A DNA stretch of 64,000 bases from Thiomicrorhabdus sp041583835 (GCF_041583835.1 NZ_JBFHFC010000003.1:109351-173350), one strand, 5' to 3'; shown: positions 8,404-17,869, counted from the first letter of the stretch. Notes: a model not told the origin generated them from the sequence alone. Made by a program: numbers and translations.

Positions 8404-9257
8404 TCCCAAATCCGTATTGCGTTATTCTGTTGCCACTGCGACCAGGCCTGTTGAATTTCAACTACCCGTTCGACGGCAAATTTCATATCCATGAATTCCT
8501 TGACCGGCATGATGCCACGGACGGCATTACTCAGAAACAATTCGTCCGCATTTCTGATTTCATCCAGAGTGATTTCACATTCGATCCATTCCAATCCCAG
8601 ACTTTCCGAAAGAAACCGCAACTGATGACGCGTGGTTCCTTCTACACCGCTTTCAACTAACGCCGGCGTAATCAATCGCGTCCCTTTAATCAGAAACACG
8701 TTCGACTGTGTGGCCGAGATCACTTTCTGACGCGCATTCAGCATAATGCCTTCGGAAAACGCGGTTCCCGCCAATTCGGCACGCGCCAAGACGTTTTCTA
8801 GTCGGTTCAGGTGCTTCATCCCGGCCAACTGTGGATTAATTGCACAGATGCTTTCGCAAAGAGCAACTGCCATAGCCGGATGCATTTCCGTCATATCGGA
8901 TGCTTTTTTATAAGTCGGGTGCGGCGAAGCCTGAATGATGATTCTCGGCTTAGCTTCCACGGGCGGTTGATAACCGACACCGCCCAGCCCTCGCGAAACG
9001 ATCACTTTAACCACAATCGGCTGTAAGTTCCCGGTCAGTGCTTGACGCAACTGTTGCAAAACGGTTTGTTCCTCGATTTCGGGAAAGCCCAATCGTACAA
9101 CACTTGCAGACAGACGCCTCCAATGTGCAGGCCAGTTATAAAGTTGCCCTTCCGCCGCCAACATGGTGGTGAAAAAACCGTCTCCATACTGAACCGCGCG
9201 ATCCAACACATCAAGAGTGGATTGAACTTGTCCGTCCACCCAGGTTTGAATACTCAC
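8400..9257 (-). CDS. pabC: Aminodeoxychorismate lyase
   Basis: This 285-residue enzyme is a PLP-dependent fold-type IV protein. It splits 4-amino-4-deoxychorismate into 4-aminobenzoate and pyruvate for folate. It shows the early RAVQYGDGFFTT motif, the PLP lysine in the GMKHLNRLENVLAR region (about residue 145) and the late SNAVRGIMPV motif. It overlaps pabB upstream and mltG downstream by four bases each, forming a tight pabB-pabC-mltG-tmk-holB unit. Confidence 0.93.
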   Translation of the reverse strand: MSIQTWVDGQVQSTLDVLDRAVQYGDGFFTTMLAAEGQLYNWPAHWRRLSASVVRLGFPEIEEQTVLQQLRQALTGNLQPIVVKVIVSRGLGGVGYQPPVEAKPRIIIQASPHPTYKKASDMTEMHPAMAVALCESICAINPQLAGMKHLNRLENVLARAELAGTAFSEGIMLNARQKVISATQSNVFLIKGTRLITPALVESGVEGTTRHQLRFLSESLGLEWIECEITLDEIRNADELFLSNAVRGIMPVKEFMDMKFAVERVVEIQQAWSQWQQNNAIRIWE

Positions 9258-10654
9258 AGGAAATGCTCCTGACTGCTCAAGGCGTTAATCAGGCCTTTTG
9301 CCTTGTGGCGGGTTTCGGTCAGTTCGTTATTCGGATCGGAATCCGCGACAATTCCGGCACCGGCGCGAAATTGCACGATCGACTGATTGCCGTGACGGCT
9401 ATGCAACATGGTACGAATCAAAATGTTCAAATCCATCGAACCGTCGCGGTTAATGTAACCCAAAGAGCCTGTGTAAGCTTCGCGCGGCATCTGTTCCAAC
9501 TCGGCGATGATTTCCATGCAACGCACTTTCGGACAACCGGTGATGGTTCCGCCCGGGAACAACGCATGTACGATGTCCAGCGGATCGAAACCGTCTTGTA
9601 ACTGGCCGCGCACGTTAGAAACGATGTGATGAACGTGCTCGTAACTTTCGACCACCATCAGCTCGTTGACTTCAACACTGCCCGGCTGGCAAATGCGTCC
9701 TAAATCGTTACGCTCGAGATCGATCAGCATGATGTGCTCGGCACGCTCTTTAGGATGCGAGATCAATTCGTCGATTAACGCCTTGTCCATCGCAGCATCC
9801 GCACTGCGTTTACGTGTTCCGGCAATCGGACGCGTCTCAACCCAGGGCGACTTGTATTTGACCAAGCGCTCCGGCGAAGAGCTGATGATGCTCCACTCTC
9901 GTTTTGCATCGGCAAAATGCGCCAACGCGGCAAACGGCGCAGGATTATGCGTACGCAAAGCACGGTAAACATCCAGATATTCCTGTTCATGTTCCAGTTC
10001 GACCTGCCACAGACGGGACAGATTCACCTGAAAGATATCGCCGGAAAGAATGTATTCCTTAATCGCTCGGACGCCGTCCAGGTATTTGTTTTCCGGTTCT
10101 TCGCGTGAATCGACGATCTGGATAGGCACTTGCGAATCGGTAACGTTCAGGGCGCTGTCGATGTCTTCCCAGATTTGCTCGATCAGATCGGAGAATTCGT
10201 TTTCGACTACGATGCTGATCTCGCCCTTCTCATGATCGACGATGACGGCCGCAGGAACACGGGTCAGGTTTGCCAACGGAAACTCGGACTCCGGAAGATT
10301 CAGGCTCGGCTCGACGGCCTGCGCGTAATCGTAACTGAAAAACGCAAACCAGCCGCCGTAGAACGGCAGGTCGCAATCAACCTCAGGTCCTTTCAAATCC
10401 GCAAAAGCTTGTTTGGCCTGAGTTTGAAAAGTATCGATCGATTCGACACTATCTAGCCGAATGGTTTCTTGAGGAAAAGCAAACAGGATGTCGTACTGAC
10501 CCAACACGCCTTTAGCGACACTCTCCAACAGAAATGGATAACGCTGGGGATTCAACTGGTGAAGTTTGGACAGATCCAAACGGCAGTTTTCAGAAACGCA
10601 AACAGGCTGTATGGTAACAGCCTGTTGAATGTCGATAGAATCAAGTCTATCCAT
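9254..10654 (-). CDS. pabB: Aminodeoxychorismate synthase component I-like (chorismate-binding enzyme)
   Basis: This 466-residue protein belongs to the TrpE/PabB chorismate-binding family. Visible family signatures are SGDIFQVNLS (204-213), SSSPERL, LIDLERNDLGR (310-320), VVESYEHVHHIVS and ALFPGGTITGCPK (364-376). The residue that normally separates the two activities is unexpected. PabB of E. coli has PIKGT with a catalytic Lys, while here residues 276-280 read PIAGT, the anthranilate synthase form. Residues 40-45 read PFLLES, like the TrpE LLES site. Overlap with pabC argues for a folate role. An anthranilate synthase-like activity or a Lys-independent PabB remains possible. Component II (PabA) is not in the window. 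Confidence 0.8.
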   Translation of the reverse strand: MDRLDSIDIQQAVTIQPVCVSENCRLDLSKLHQLNPQRYPFLLESVAKGVLGQYDILFAFPQETIRLDSVESIDTFQTQAKQAFADLKGPEVDCDLPFYGGWFAFFSYDYAQAVEPSLNLPESEFPLANLTRVPAAVIVDHEKGEISIVVENEFSDLIEQIWEDIDSALNVTDSQVPIQIVDSREEPENKYLDGVRAIKEYILSGDIFQVNLSRLWQVELEHEQEYLDVYRALRTHNPAPFAALAHFADAKREWSIISSSPERLVKYKSPWVETRPIAGTRKRSADAAMDKALIDELISHPKERAEHIMLIDLERNDLGRICQPGSVEVNELMVVESYEHVHHIVSNVRGQLQDGFDPLDIVHALFPGGTITGCPKVRCMEIIAELEQMPREAYTGSLGYINRDGSMDLNILIRTMLHSRHGNQSIVQFRAGAGIVADSDPNNELTETRHKAKGLINALSSQEHFL

Positions 10655-10686
10655 GCTTGCTCTTCTCTTTGAATGAAAAGAGGTAA

Positions 10687-11925
10687 TTATACTTTACCTA
10701 ACACCAAGCTGGCATTGGTTCCACCGAATCCGAACGAATTCGACAAAGCATAATCGACCTTGGCATCACGCGCCTCATTGGCAACGTAGTCCAGGTCGCA
10801 CCATTCTTCCGGGTGTTCCAGGTTGATCGTAGGAGGCAGTCTCTGCTCTTTGATCGCCAAAGCGGTGAACACGGCTTCCATTGCACCGGCCGCACCCAAA
10901 GCATGACCGGTCATCGACTTGGTGGAACTCATTGCCAACTTATAGGCATGATCGCCAAACGTCGATTTGACCGCCATGGTTTCACAGAGGTCACCTGCCG
11001 GTGTCGAAGTACCGTGTGCGTTGATGTAATTGATTTTAGAAGCGTCAATCCCGGAATTCTGCAAGGCAGCTGCCATACAACGTGCCGCACCTTCTCCGCC
11101 TTTGGCTGGCAAGGTCATGTGAAAAGCGTCACCGCTCATACCGAACCCAAGCACTTCGGCGTAGATGTTGGCGCCACGCGCTTTAGCGTGTTCATACTCT
11201 TCCAAAACTACGGCACCGGCACCGTCACTTAACACAAAACCGTCACGGTCTTTATCCCAAGGACGGCTTGCCGCCTGAGGGTTGTCATTACGTGTCGACA
11301 AAGCGCGCGCAGCGGCAAAACCACCCAAACCAAGTTCGGTTGTCGCGTATTCCGCACCACCGGCAATCATCACGTCGGCATCGCCGTACTGAATCATACG
11401 TGCGGCATCGCCGATACTGTGAGTACCGGTCGCACAAGCCGTTCCGATCGCCATATTAGGCCCTTTCAATCCGAACATGATCGACAGGTTACCCGAGATC
11501 ATATTAATGATGGCACTTGGCACAAAAAACGGAGAAATACGACGAGGACCGGATTTCTCGGCAATCGAATGCTGGGTTTCGATCGAACCGATCCCACCGA
11601 TACCGGAACCGATCGACACACCGATACGGGTCGAGTTCTCTTCAGTCACTTCCAGCCCGGAATCGCGAATGGCTTGTACACCCGCCGCAATTCCGTAATG
11701 AATGAACGGATCCATCTTTTTAGCTTCTTTGGCTGCAATGTAGTCCGTGACTTCAAAACCTTTAATCACGCCACCAAACTTGACCGCGAACGCTTCCGTA
11801 TCGAATTTAGTCAGATAATCGATACCACTTTTACCTGCCAACAAATTGTCCCAAGTTTCAGAAACAGTTAATCCTACAGGCGTAACCACACCCAAACCGG
11901 TAATCACAACACGACGCTTAGACAA
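10687..11925 (-). CDS. fabF: 3-oxoacyl-ACP synthase II
   Basis: This 412-residue condensing enzyme elongates acyl-ACP with malonyl-ACP. The Cys-His-His triad is present: Cys164 in GTACATGTHS, His in NAHGTSTPAGD (near 303) and His in TGHALGAAGA (near 340), followed by the glycine-rich end FGFGGTNASLV. It lies directly after acpP, as in E. coli. A terminator between acpP and fabF suggests that part of the transcription stops before fabF. Confidence 0.97.
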   Translation of the reverse strand: MSKRRVVITGLGVVTPVGLTVSETWDNLLAGKSGIDYLTKFDTEAFAVKFGGVIKGFEVTDYIAAKEAKKMDPFIHYGIAAGVQAIRDSGLEVTEENSTRIGVSIGSGIGGIGSIETQHSIAEKSGPRRISPFFVPSAIINMISGNLSIMFGLKGPNMAIGTACATGTHSIGDAARMIQYGDADVMIAGGAEYATTELGLGGFAAARALSTRNDNPQAASRPWDKDRDGFVLSDGAGAVVLEEYEHAKARGANIYAEVLGFGMSGDAFHMTLPAKGGEGAARCMAAALQNSGIDASKINYINAHGTSTPAGDLCETMAVKSTFGDHAYKLAMSSTKSMTGHALGAAGAMEAVFTALAIKEQRLPPTINLEHPEEWCDLDYVANEARDAKVDYALSNSFGFGGTNASLVLGKV

Positions 11926-11958
11926 AATGCACCCTCACACGTTTTAAAATTTACATAT

Positions 11959-11987
11959 AAAAAAAGCCGTAAAAAATTACGGCTTTC
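11959..11987 (-). terminator. Terminator between acpP and fabF
   Basis: On the minus strand AAAGCCGTAA pairs with TTACGGCTTT, followed by a T run. It would end most acpP transcripts, consistent with ACP being made in large excess over FabF. Confidence 0.85.
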
Positions 11988-12018
11988 TCGTCAATAAACG
12001 ATTGTTCGAAACCCTGGA

Positions 12019-12255
12019 TTAATCCAAGTTTGCTTCGATGTATGCTTTAGCTTGAGCCAAAGTAGCGATCTTCTCTGCTTCTTCATCAGGAATTTCGCAA
12101 TCAAATTCTTCTTCTAAAGCCATTACTAGCTCAACAGTGTCAAGAGAATCCGCACCTAAGTCATCTACAAAAGATGCATCAGGAGTTACCTGATCTTCTT
12201 CTACACCTAATTGCTCAACAACAATTTTCTTTACGCGTTCTTCAATACTGCTCAT
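12019..12255 (-). CDS. acpP: Acyl carrier protein
   Basis: This 78-residue acidic carrier protein holds growing acyl chains on a 4'-phosphopantetheine attached to Ser37 in the GADSLDTVELV motif. It is near-identical in form to E. coli AcpP. It is flanked by fabG and fabF, with a terminator just downstream. The 149-base gap to fabG is long enough for its own promoter. Confidence 0.98.
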   Translation of the reverse strand: MSSIEERVKKIVVEQLGVEEDQVTPDASFVDDLGADSLDTVELVMALEEEFDCEIPDEEAEKIATLAQAKAYIEANLD

Positions 12256-12404
12256 GGAATTCTCCAGTCTTCTTTTATAGTGTTTAAAAATAGGGTTAAA
12301 ATAATTTTTGGTATTTTCGCTTTATCTGCCTAGATTATCAAGTTTTTAATTGCGCTTTTCTTGATTAAGATCATATATCAAGTACTTACCGCCGCATTAA
12401 AACC

Positions 12405-13145
12405 TTAAACCATGTACATTCCGCCGTTTACATTCAACGTCTGTCCGGTGATGTAAGAACCGCCGTCACCTGCCAAGAAAGTCACAGTTTTAGCAATATC
12501 TTCCGGCTCGCCTAATCGACTTAATGGAATCTGCCCGGTCAAAGCAGCACGCTGCTCTTCCGGCAAGGCACGGGTCATATCGGTATCGATAAAACCTGGA
12601 GCAACCGTATTAACGGTAATGTTTCTAGCACCGACTTCACGTGCTAACGACTTACTGAACCCGATAATACCGGCTTTGGCTGCCGCATAGTTGGTTTGTC
12701 CGGCATTCCCCATCACACCCACTACGGAAGCGATGTTGATGATACGTCCGCCTTTAGCTTTCATCATGCCGCGCAAACACGCTTTACTCATACGGAAAAC
12801 CGAATTCAAGTTGGTCTGAATAATGTCATCCCACTCTTCGTCTTTCATGCGCATCAACAAGTTGTCACGCGTAATCCCTGCATTGTTAACAAGAATGGTC
12901 GGAACACCGAATTCAGCCGTAATCTCAGCCAATACATCGGTAATCATCTCCGCGTTAGTGACGTTTAGGCACTTTCCGGCACCTTTCGCACCCGCTTCCG
13001 ACAGATAGGCACTGATACTTTCCGCACCTGAATCCGAAGTCGCAGTACCGATCACGGTTGCACCTTGTGCCGCCAAATCCAAAGCGATTGCTTTTCCAAT
13101 TCCACGACTGGCGCCGGTAACCAAGGCAACTTTACCTGTTAACAT
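12405..13145 (-). CDS. fabG: 3-oxoacyl-ACP reductase
   Basis: This 246-residue NADPH-dependent short-chain dehydrogenase reduces 3-oxoacyl-ACP. It carries the cofactor motif TGASRGIGKAI (10-20), NNAG (87-90) and the catalytic Ser140, Tyr153 and Lys157. It lies in the order fabD-fabG-acpP. Confidence 0.97.
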   Translation of the reverse strand: MLTGKVALVTGASRGIGKAIALDLAAQGATVIGTATSDSGAESISAYLSEAGAKGAGKCLNVTNAEMITDVLAEITAEFGVPTILVNNAGITRDNLLMRMKDEEWDDIIQTNLNSVFRMSKACLRGMMKAKGGRIINIASVVGVMGNAGQTNYAAAKAGIIGFSKSLAREVGARNITVNTVAPGFIDTDMTRALPEEQRAALTGQIPLSRLGEPEDIAKTVTFLAGDGGSYITGQTLNVNGGMYMV

Positions 13146-13185
13146 AATTCGTTCCTTACTATAGATAATTTGAGTAGCACTTATT

Positions 13186-14109
13186 CTATAAACTTGAAAT
13201 GGCTTTTTCTAGTGTCGCATTGTCATAAACCGCGACCATGCCCATTTTACGGTCGATTCGACGATTCAAGCCCATCAAGACCTTACCAGGCCCTAATTCA
13301 AACAACTGTTCAACCCCGTTTGCTTTCATGGCTTCAACGGTTTTTACCCATTGTACAGGCTGATACAACTGCTGAACCAATGCCTGCTTAATCTCTTCTT
13401 CGGAATTTGACACCGCGACATTAACGTTATGCAATACCGGAGTCTGAGCTGCCGAGAAAGACATACCCGCCAGCTTTTCCGCCAAGGCATCCGCCGCCGG
13501 CTTCATCAAAGAACAATGGGAAGGCACGCTGACCGGTAACGGAACCACGCGACTCGCGCCTGCTTCGGTCGCCGCATCCATCGCAGCATCGACCGCCGCT
13601 TTTTCACCGGCAATAACAACCTGTCCCGGTGAGTTGAAGTTAACCGCTTCGACCACGCCGTTTACTTGCTCGCAAACTGCAACCACTTGTTCGTCTTCCA
13701 AGCCAAGTACCGCAGCCATCGCACCCGTACCTTCAGGCACGGCCGACTGCATCAAGCGGCCACGCTCGGCAACCAACTCGATCCCTTGAGCCAAAGTCAT
13801 GACGCCACTGGCAACCAAAGCGGTGTATTCACCCAACGAGTGGCCGGCCATATAGCTCGGCGCCAACTCGGCTTGAGAAGCCAAGGTACGGTAGACTGCA
13901 ATTCCGGAGGCCAACATGGCTGGCTGAGTCACGTCAGTCTGATTCAATTTGCCCGACGCATCATTTTGCACCAGATCCCATAAGTCATATCCAAGAACAT
14001 CAGAAGCTTCCGCAAAGACGTTTTGAACCTCTTTATGTGATTCGGCTAATTCCGAAAGCATCCCAACCGATTGAGAACCTTGACCAGGAAAAACAAATGC
14101 ATATGACAT
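13186..14109 (-). CDS. fabD: Malonyl-CoA:ACP transacylase
   Basis: This 307-residue enzyme moves malonyl from CoA to ACP. It has the N-terminal FPGQGSQ oxyanion motif, the nucleophile Ser91 in GHSLGEYTAL, a conserved Arg after the lipase-like box (RGRLMQ) and the PSHCSLM motif with the catalytic His. Normal length, between fabH and fabG. Confidence 0.97.
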   Translation of the reverse strand: MSYAFVFPGQGSQSVGMLSELAESHKEVQNVFAEASDVLGYDLWDLVQNDASGKLNQTDVTQPAMLASGIAVYRTLASQAELAPSYMAGHSLGEYTALVASGVMTLAQGIELVAERGRLMQSAVPEGTGAMAAVLGLEDEQVVAVCEQVNGVVEAVNFNSPGQVVIAGEKAAVDAAMDAATEAGASRVVPLPVSVPSHCSLMKPAADALAEKLAGMSFSAAQTPVLHNVNVAVSNSEEEIKQALVQQLYQPVQWVKTVEAMKANGVEQLFELGPGKVLMGLNRRIDRKMGMVAVYDNATLEKAISSL

Positions 14110-14160
14110 AAAAACACCTAAATAACTTGTGATTTACTGACGATGAAAACTCATCGAAAT

Positions 14161-15138
14161 TTAAAATTTGATAAGGGCTGAACCCCAAGTGAAGCCGCCG
14201 CCAAACGCTTCCATCAAAATCGTTTGACCGCGCTGAATTCGACCGTCGCGAACCGCTTCATCCAAAGCAAGCGGAACAGAAGCACTGGATGTATTGGCAT
14301 GTTTGTTTACCGTTACTACCGTCTGATCGTCTCTCAGCTTCAATTTTTTCGCCGTCGCTTTGATAATTCTCAAGTTCGCCTGATGCGGTACCAACCAATC
14401 CAAGTCTTCTTTCTGCATATTGTTTGCTTCAAGGGTTTCGGTCGCGATACGGCTTAATGTATTGACCGCTACTTTGAATACTTCATTACCCTTCATCGAC
14501 ATAGTTCTTTCGGCGATATCGTCGGTTTGAGGCAATTTCGACGGCCCGGAAGGAACATGCAAAAGATCTTCATAACGACCGTCTGCATGAATATGGGTAG
14601 AAAGAATGCCCGGCTCAGCGGATGCTTCAAGCACTACTGCACCGGCACCGTCGCCAAATAGGACACAGGTATTGCGATCACCCCAGTTAGTAATACGGGA
14701 CAATGTCTCCGCACCGACAACCAAAGCACGCTTGGACATACCGGTTTTAATAAACTGGTCGGCCACACTCAACGCATAAACGAATCCGGAACAGACCGCT
14801 TGAACATCAAAAGCCGGTGCGTTTCGAATATCAAGGCGCTGCTGTAATAAACAAGCCGTACTTGGGAAAATTTTATCCGGAGTCGTGGTCGCTACGATAA
14901 TGAGATCAATCGAACTCTTATCAATTCCGGCCATTTCAATCGCTCGAAGGGAAGCCTGTTCCGCTAAATCGCAGGTAGTCTGATCGTCTGCTGCAATATG
15001 ACGCTGCTGGATGCCGGTACGTTCCTGAATCCATTCGTCACTCGTCTCAACCATCTTTTCTAAATCAAGATTGGTTAAGATTTTTTCAGGCAAATACCCG
15101 CCCGTTCCAATAATGCGACTATAGATTTTCTGACTCAT
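14161..15138 (-). CDS. fabH: 3-oxoacyl-ACP synthase III
   Basis: This 325-residue initiating condensing enzyme joins acetyl-CoA to malonyl-ACP. The catalytic Cys116 sits in AVCSGFVYAL; His in VPHQANLRI and Asn in NKHANTSSAS complete the triad. It lies in the plsX-fabH-fabD order typical of bacteria. Confidence 0.97.
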   Translation of the reverse strand: MSQKIYSRIIGTGGYLPEKILTNLDLEKMVETSDEWIQERTGIQQRHIAADDQTTCDLAEQASLRAIEMAGIDKSSIDLIIVATTTPDKIFPSTACLLQQRLDIRNAPAFDVQAVCSGFVYALSVADQFIKTGMSKRALVVGAETLSRITNWGDRNTCVLFGDGAGAVVLEASAEPGILSTHIHADGRYEDLLHVPSGPSKLPQTDDIAERTMSMKGNEVFKVAVNTLSRIATETLEANNMQKEDLDWLVPHQANLRIIKATAKKLKLRDDQTVVTVNKHANTSSASVPLALDEAVRDGRIQRGQTILMEAFGGGFTWGSALIKF

Positions 15139-15199
15139 GTGATATTTTTTCTTTTATCTAAACTGTTTTTCAACAAGTTTATCTGAATTAAATTACAGG

Positions 15200-16228
15200 C
15201 TAATGATCTTGTGCTGTAGTTTGGTGTTTAATCAATTTCGAAACTTCGGAAGAAATTCTGTCTGGGACATTCTTACTTACTTCCAAACGAGCCTCGGCAA
15301 TAGCATGCAGAAACGAAAACTGATCCGCTCCGCCATGACTTTTGATCACGATTTTTCTCAAACCCAACAAAGAAGCTCCATTATAACGTCTTGGATCGAC
15401 TTTATCCTTAAACGACTTCAAAACCGGATAAGCAAGAACCGCAATTAACTTCGTCAACAAATTCTTCTTGAAGGCATCTTTCAGGTAGTAGGAGATCATT
15501 TTCGCGACGCCTTCACTGGCTTTAAGCGCGATATTGCCGTCAAAACCGTCACACGTCACAACATCGGAACGACCTTTATAAATGTCGTCACCTTCAACAT
15601 AACCGATGTAATTGATTTTTGTATTCTGCAATATCTGATGGGCATCTTTAATACGCTGATGCCCTTTAATTTCCTCTTCGCCGATATTCAACAGCCCGAC
15701 ACTAGGATTCGGATTGTCATCCACGGCCTGAGCCAACACCGAGCCCATAACGGCAAACTGCGCAAGGGTTTCGCCGTCAACGCCGACATTCGCCCCTAAA
15801 TCCAACACATGCACATGCCCTTTCATCGTCGGCATAGAGGTACATATAGCCGGACGGTCAACATCGGGAAGCGTTTTCAAGACAAATTTAGCCACGGCCA
15901 TCAAAGCGCCGGTATTCCCTGCGCTAACGCAAGCATGTGCCTGATCGTCCTTAACTAAATTAAGGGCAATACGCATAGACGATTGACGTTTATTTCTTAA
16001 TGCCTTGGAAGGAAGGTCGTCCATTTCAACCACTTGATCAGCGTGTTGAACGGTAACTCGGTTCGCATCATATTGATGCTTGGACAACTCAGCATTGATC
16101 AGGTCTTCTTTACCGACCAGGATAATGTGAATATCAGAAAATTTGGATAGTGCATCTAGTGAAGCTGGAACGGTGACCGAGATGCCGTGATCACCGCCCA
16201 TCGCATCGATGGCAATATTAATACTCAA
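15200..16228 (-). CDS. plsX: Phosphate acyltransferase PlsX
   Basis: This 342-residue peripheral membrane enzyme makes acyl-phosphate from acyl-ACP, the donor for PlsY in phospholipid synthesis. It has the family start IAIDAMGGDHG, SAGNTGALMA near residue 105, and VVTCDGFDGNIALKASEG near residue 225. It is located between rpmF and fabH, six bases after rpmF. Confidence 0.97.
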   Translation of the reverse strand: MSINIAIDAMGGDHGISVTVPASLDALSKFSDIHIILVGKEDLINAELSKHQYDANRVTVQHADQVVEMDDLPSKALRNKRQSSMRIALNLVKDDQAHACVSAGNTGALMAVAKFVLKTLPDVDRPAICTSMPTMKGHVHVLDLGANVGVDGETLAQFAVMGSVLAQAVDDNPNPSVGLLNIGEEEIKGHQRIKDAHQILQNTKINYIGYVEGDDIYKGRSDVVTCDGFDGNIALKASEGVAKMISYYLKDAFKKNLLTKLIAVLAYPVLKSFKDKVDPRRYNGASLLGLRKIVIKSHGGADQFSFLHAIAEARLEVSKNVPDRISSEVSKLIKHQTTAQDH

Positions 16229-16234
16229 GACAAC

Positions 16235-16411
16235 TTAGCCTTTATCTTGAACGACTTTTTTGCCTTTGTAATAACCATCTGCAGTAACGTGGTGACGACG
16301 GTGAACTTCACCACTTGTTTCGTCAACAGTCAAAGAAGGTGCAGTTAGAGCATCGTGAGAACGACGCATACCACGTCTTGATGGGGTTTTACGACTCTTT
16401 TGAACAGCCAT
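16235..16411 (-). CDS. rpmF: 50S ribosomal protein L32
   Basis: This 58-residue basic protein starts MAVQKSRKTPSRRGMRRSH, the standard L32 opening, and ends GYYKGKKVVQDKG. A GGAG ribosome site precedes ATG 16411. It lies between yceD and plsX, the conserved arrangement that links ribosome and membrane synthesis. It has no zinc-binding cysteines, as usual in gammaproteobacteria. Confidence 0.97.
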   Translation of the reverse strand: MAVQKSRKTPSRRGMRRSHDALTAPSLTVDETSGEVHRRHHVTADGYYKGKKVVQDKG

Positions 16412-16434
16412 GTCAATCTCCTAAATTAATCAAT

Positions 16435-16977
16435 CTATTTCTTCAACCCTTGCAATACTGCAAACGGGTTGGGTTTCCGAGAACTCTCTTCTTCCGAAGC
16501 GCTCTCCAATTCATTTTCTTCATCCGTTGTAGATTCAGAAGTATTTTCATACTCTATTGAGCTTCCGTCCTTAACAGGCGCAAGCGGCACGCTTAACAGC
16601 AGCTCATCTTCAACCCATTCCGGCAACGAGACTTTTTCTTCAACAAGCTCAAAAATCTCTACATCATTTGGAATATCATCAGTCAGTACCGTCGATTCGG
16701 CAATCACGCCTTTCACTTCAGATTTGACCGGCAAGTCAAACGTTTCTAAAGAACGCTGGCACTGCAAATTCAAACTGGTTTCCAACTTCATGGTAAACGC
16801 CGGCATTTTCAGCGTCTTATCATAATAAAAATCCAGCTCAACAATCACTTCTCGATCGTGGTCAACCACAAGCTCAGAGAGACGTTTGAAACGCCCCTGA
16901 TTGACTCGTGCCATAATATGTTTATTATGGTTTACCAAGTTTAAAGGATCGATCAGTTCGGGTAGCTTATCAAACAT
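16435..16977 (-). CDS. yceD: YceD family protein (DUF177), possible 23S rRNA accumulation factor
   Basis: This 180-residue soluble acidic protein matches the YceD/DUF177 family by its place just before rpmF, a LIDPLNL start, and the central LNLQCQRSLETFDLPV box. The C terminus carries a Glu/Ser-rich low-complexity tail (about 145-170) before a basic end. The family is linked to 23S rRNA accumulation. The best promoter (16986-17014) places transcription start almost on the ATG, and no ribosome site is visible, so the mRNA may be leaderless. Confidence 0.88.
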   Translation of the reverse strand: MFDKLPELIDPLNLVNHNKHIMARVNQGRFKRLSELVVDHDREVIVELDFYYDKTLKMPAFTMKLETSLNLQCQRSLETFDLPVKSEVKGVIAESTVLTDDIPNDVEIFELVEEKVSLPEWVEDELLLSVPLAPVKDGSSIEYENTSESTTDEENELESASEEESSRKPNPFAVLQGLKK

Positions 16978-16985
16978 AGCGGCGA

Positions 16986-17014
16986 ATCATACCTGTAACA
17001 GTTAATTAAGTCAA
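16986..17014 (-). promoter_or_regulatory. Sigma-70 promoter of the yceD-rpmF-plsX-fab operon
   Basis: On the minus strand TTGACT (17009-17014), a 17-base spacer and TATGAT (16986-16991) form a near-consensus promoter. The -10 box ends only eight bases before the yceD ATG. Confidence 0.7.
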
Positions 17015-17183
17015 AAAAAAGACACGCTTTTTAATTTTTTTATTTGTCGGCTCATTCTCGGGTAAACATTCTTTAAAACAAAGACATACTTTCAATTAAT
17101 GCGACAAAGAAACCCTGTGTTTTTGAGAAAACGAATTGTTTTCAAACAACAGCGCATATTTTAACTCAGATATTAAAACTTTT

Positions 17184-17798
17184 ATGCAAATGATTACACA
17201 CAAAAATCAACTCCCCCCGATTATTCTCGGATCGTCCTCGCCATTCAGAAAACAACTATTGGAAAAACTGCACATACCTTTTAGTCAATTTGCACCGGAA
17301 ATCGACGAAACTCCTCTTTCCGGCGAGACTCCTCAACAGATGGTAGAACGCCTTTCGCTCCTCAAAGCCCGGGCGATCCAAAAGCAACACCCGGATAAAA
17401 TCATCATCGCTTCCGACCAGTGCGCCACCTTTAACGATCAACCGATCGGAAAACCTCACACTCATGAAAACGCCGTCAAACAACTGAAAAACTTCAGCGG
17501 CCAATCTATTATTTTTTATACCGGCCTGGCCGTAATTGACCCGAGCAACGAAACCTGCCATCAGACCATTGATAAAACCGTCGTCCATTTTCGTAATTTA
17601 AGTAACGAAACCATTGAAAACTATCTTCTGGCTGAAACGCCCTATCAATGTGCCGGTAGCTTCAAATCGGAGGGTTTGGGAATCACGCTGTTTGAAAGCA
17701 TTCAAAGCAAAGACCCCAATGCACTCATCGGACTTCCCTTGATCGAACTGACCAGCATCTTCAAAACAATGGGTATCACCTTACCGCTGGCAGACTAA
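17184..17798 (+). CDS. yceF: Maf-family nucleotide pyrophosphatase (YceF type, m7GTP)
   Basis: This 204-residue Maf/HAM1-fold enzyme hydrolyses modified nucleoside triphosphates; the YceF branch prefers 7-methyl-GTP. It shows the P-loop-like SSSPFRKQLL, EIDETP, ASDQ and KPHTHENA motifs, and CAGSFKSEGLG. Divergent placement from yceD-rpmF is the gammaproteobacterial yceF position. I chose ATG 17184 because it fits the family length. An in-frame TTG at 17136 would add 16 residues. Confidence 0.9.
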   Translation: MQMITHKNQLPPIILGSSSPFRKQLLEKLHIPFSQFAPEIDETPLSGETPQQMVERLSLLKARAIQKQHPDKIIIASDQCATFNDQPIGKPHTHENAVKQLKNFSGQSIIFYTGLAVIDPSNETCHQTIDKTVVHFRNLSNETIENYLLAETPYQCAGSFKSEGLGITLFESIQSKDPNALIGLPLIELTSIFKTMGITLPLAD

Positions 17799-17816
17799 AC
17801 AAGCATCACAAAACAA

Positions 17817-17840
17817 AAACAGGTCCGATCGGACCTGTTT
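17817..17840 (+). terminator. Terminator after yceF
   Basis: A perfect 24-base palindrome, AAACAGGTCC(GATC)GGACCTGTTT, lies 19 bases after the yceF stop. Its A and T flanks suit either direction, and the convergent HAD gene ends at 17870. Confidence 0.75.
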
Positions 17841-17869
17841 ATTGATTAAGAAGAGTAAAACCTCTAACG

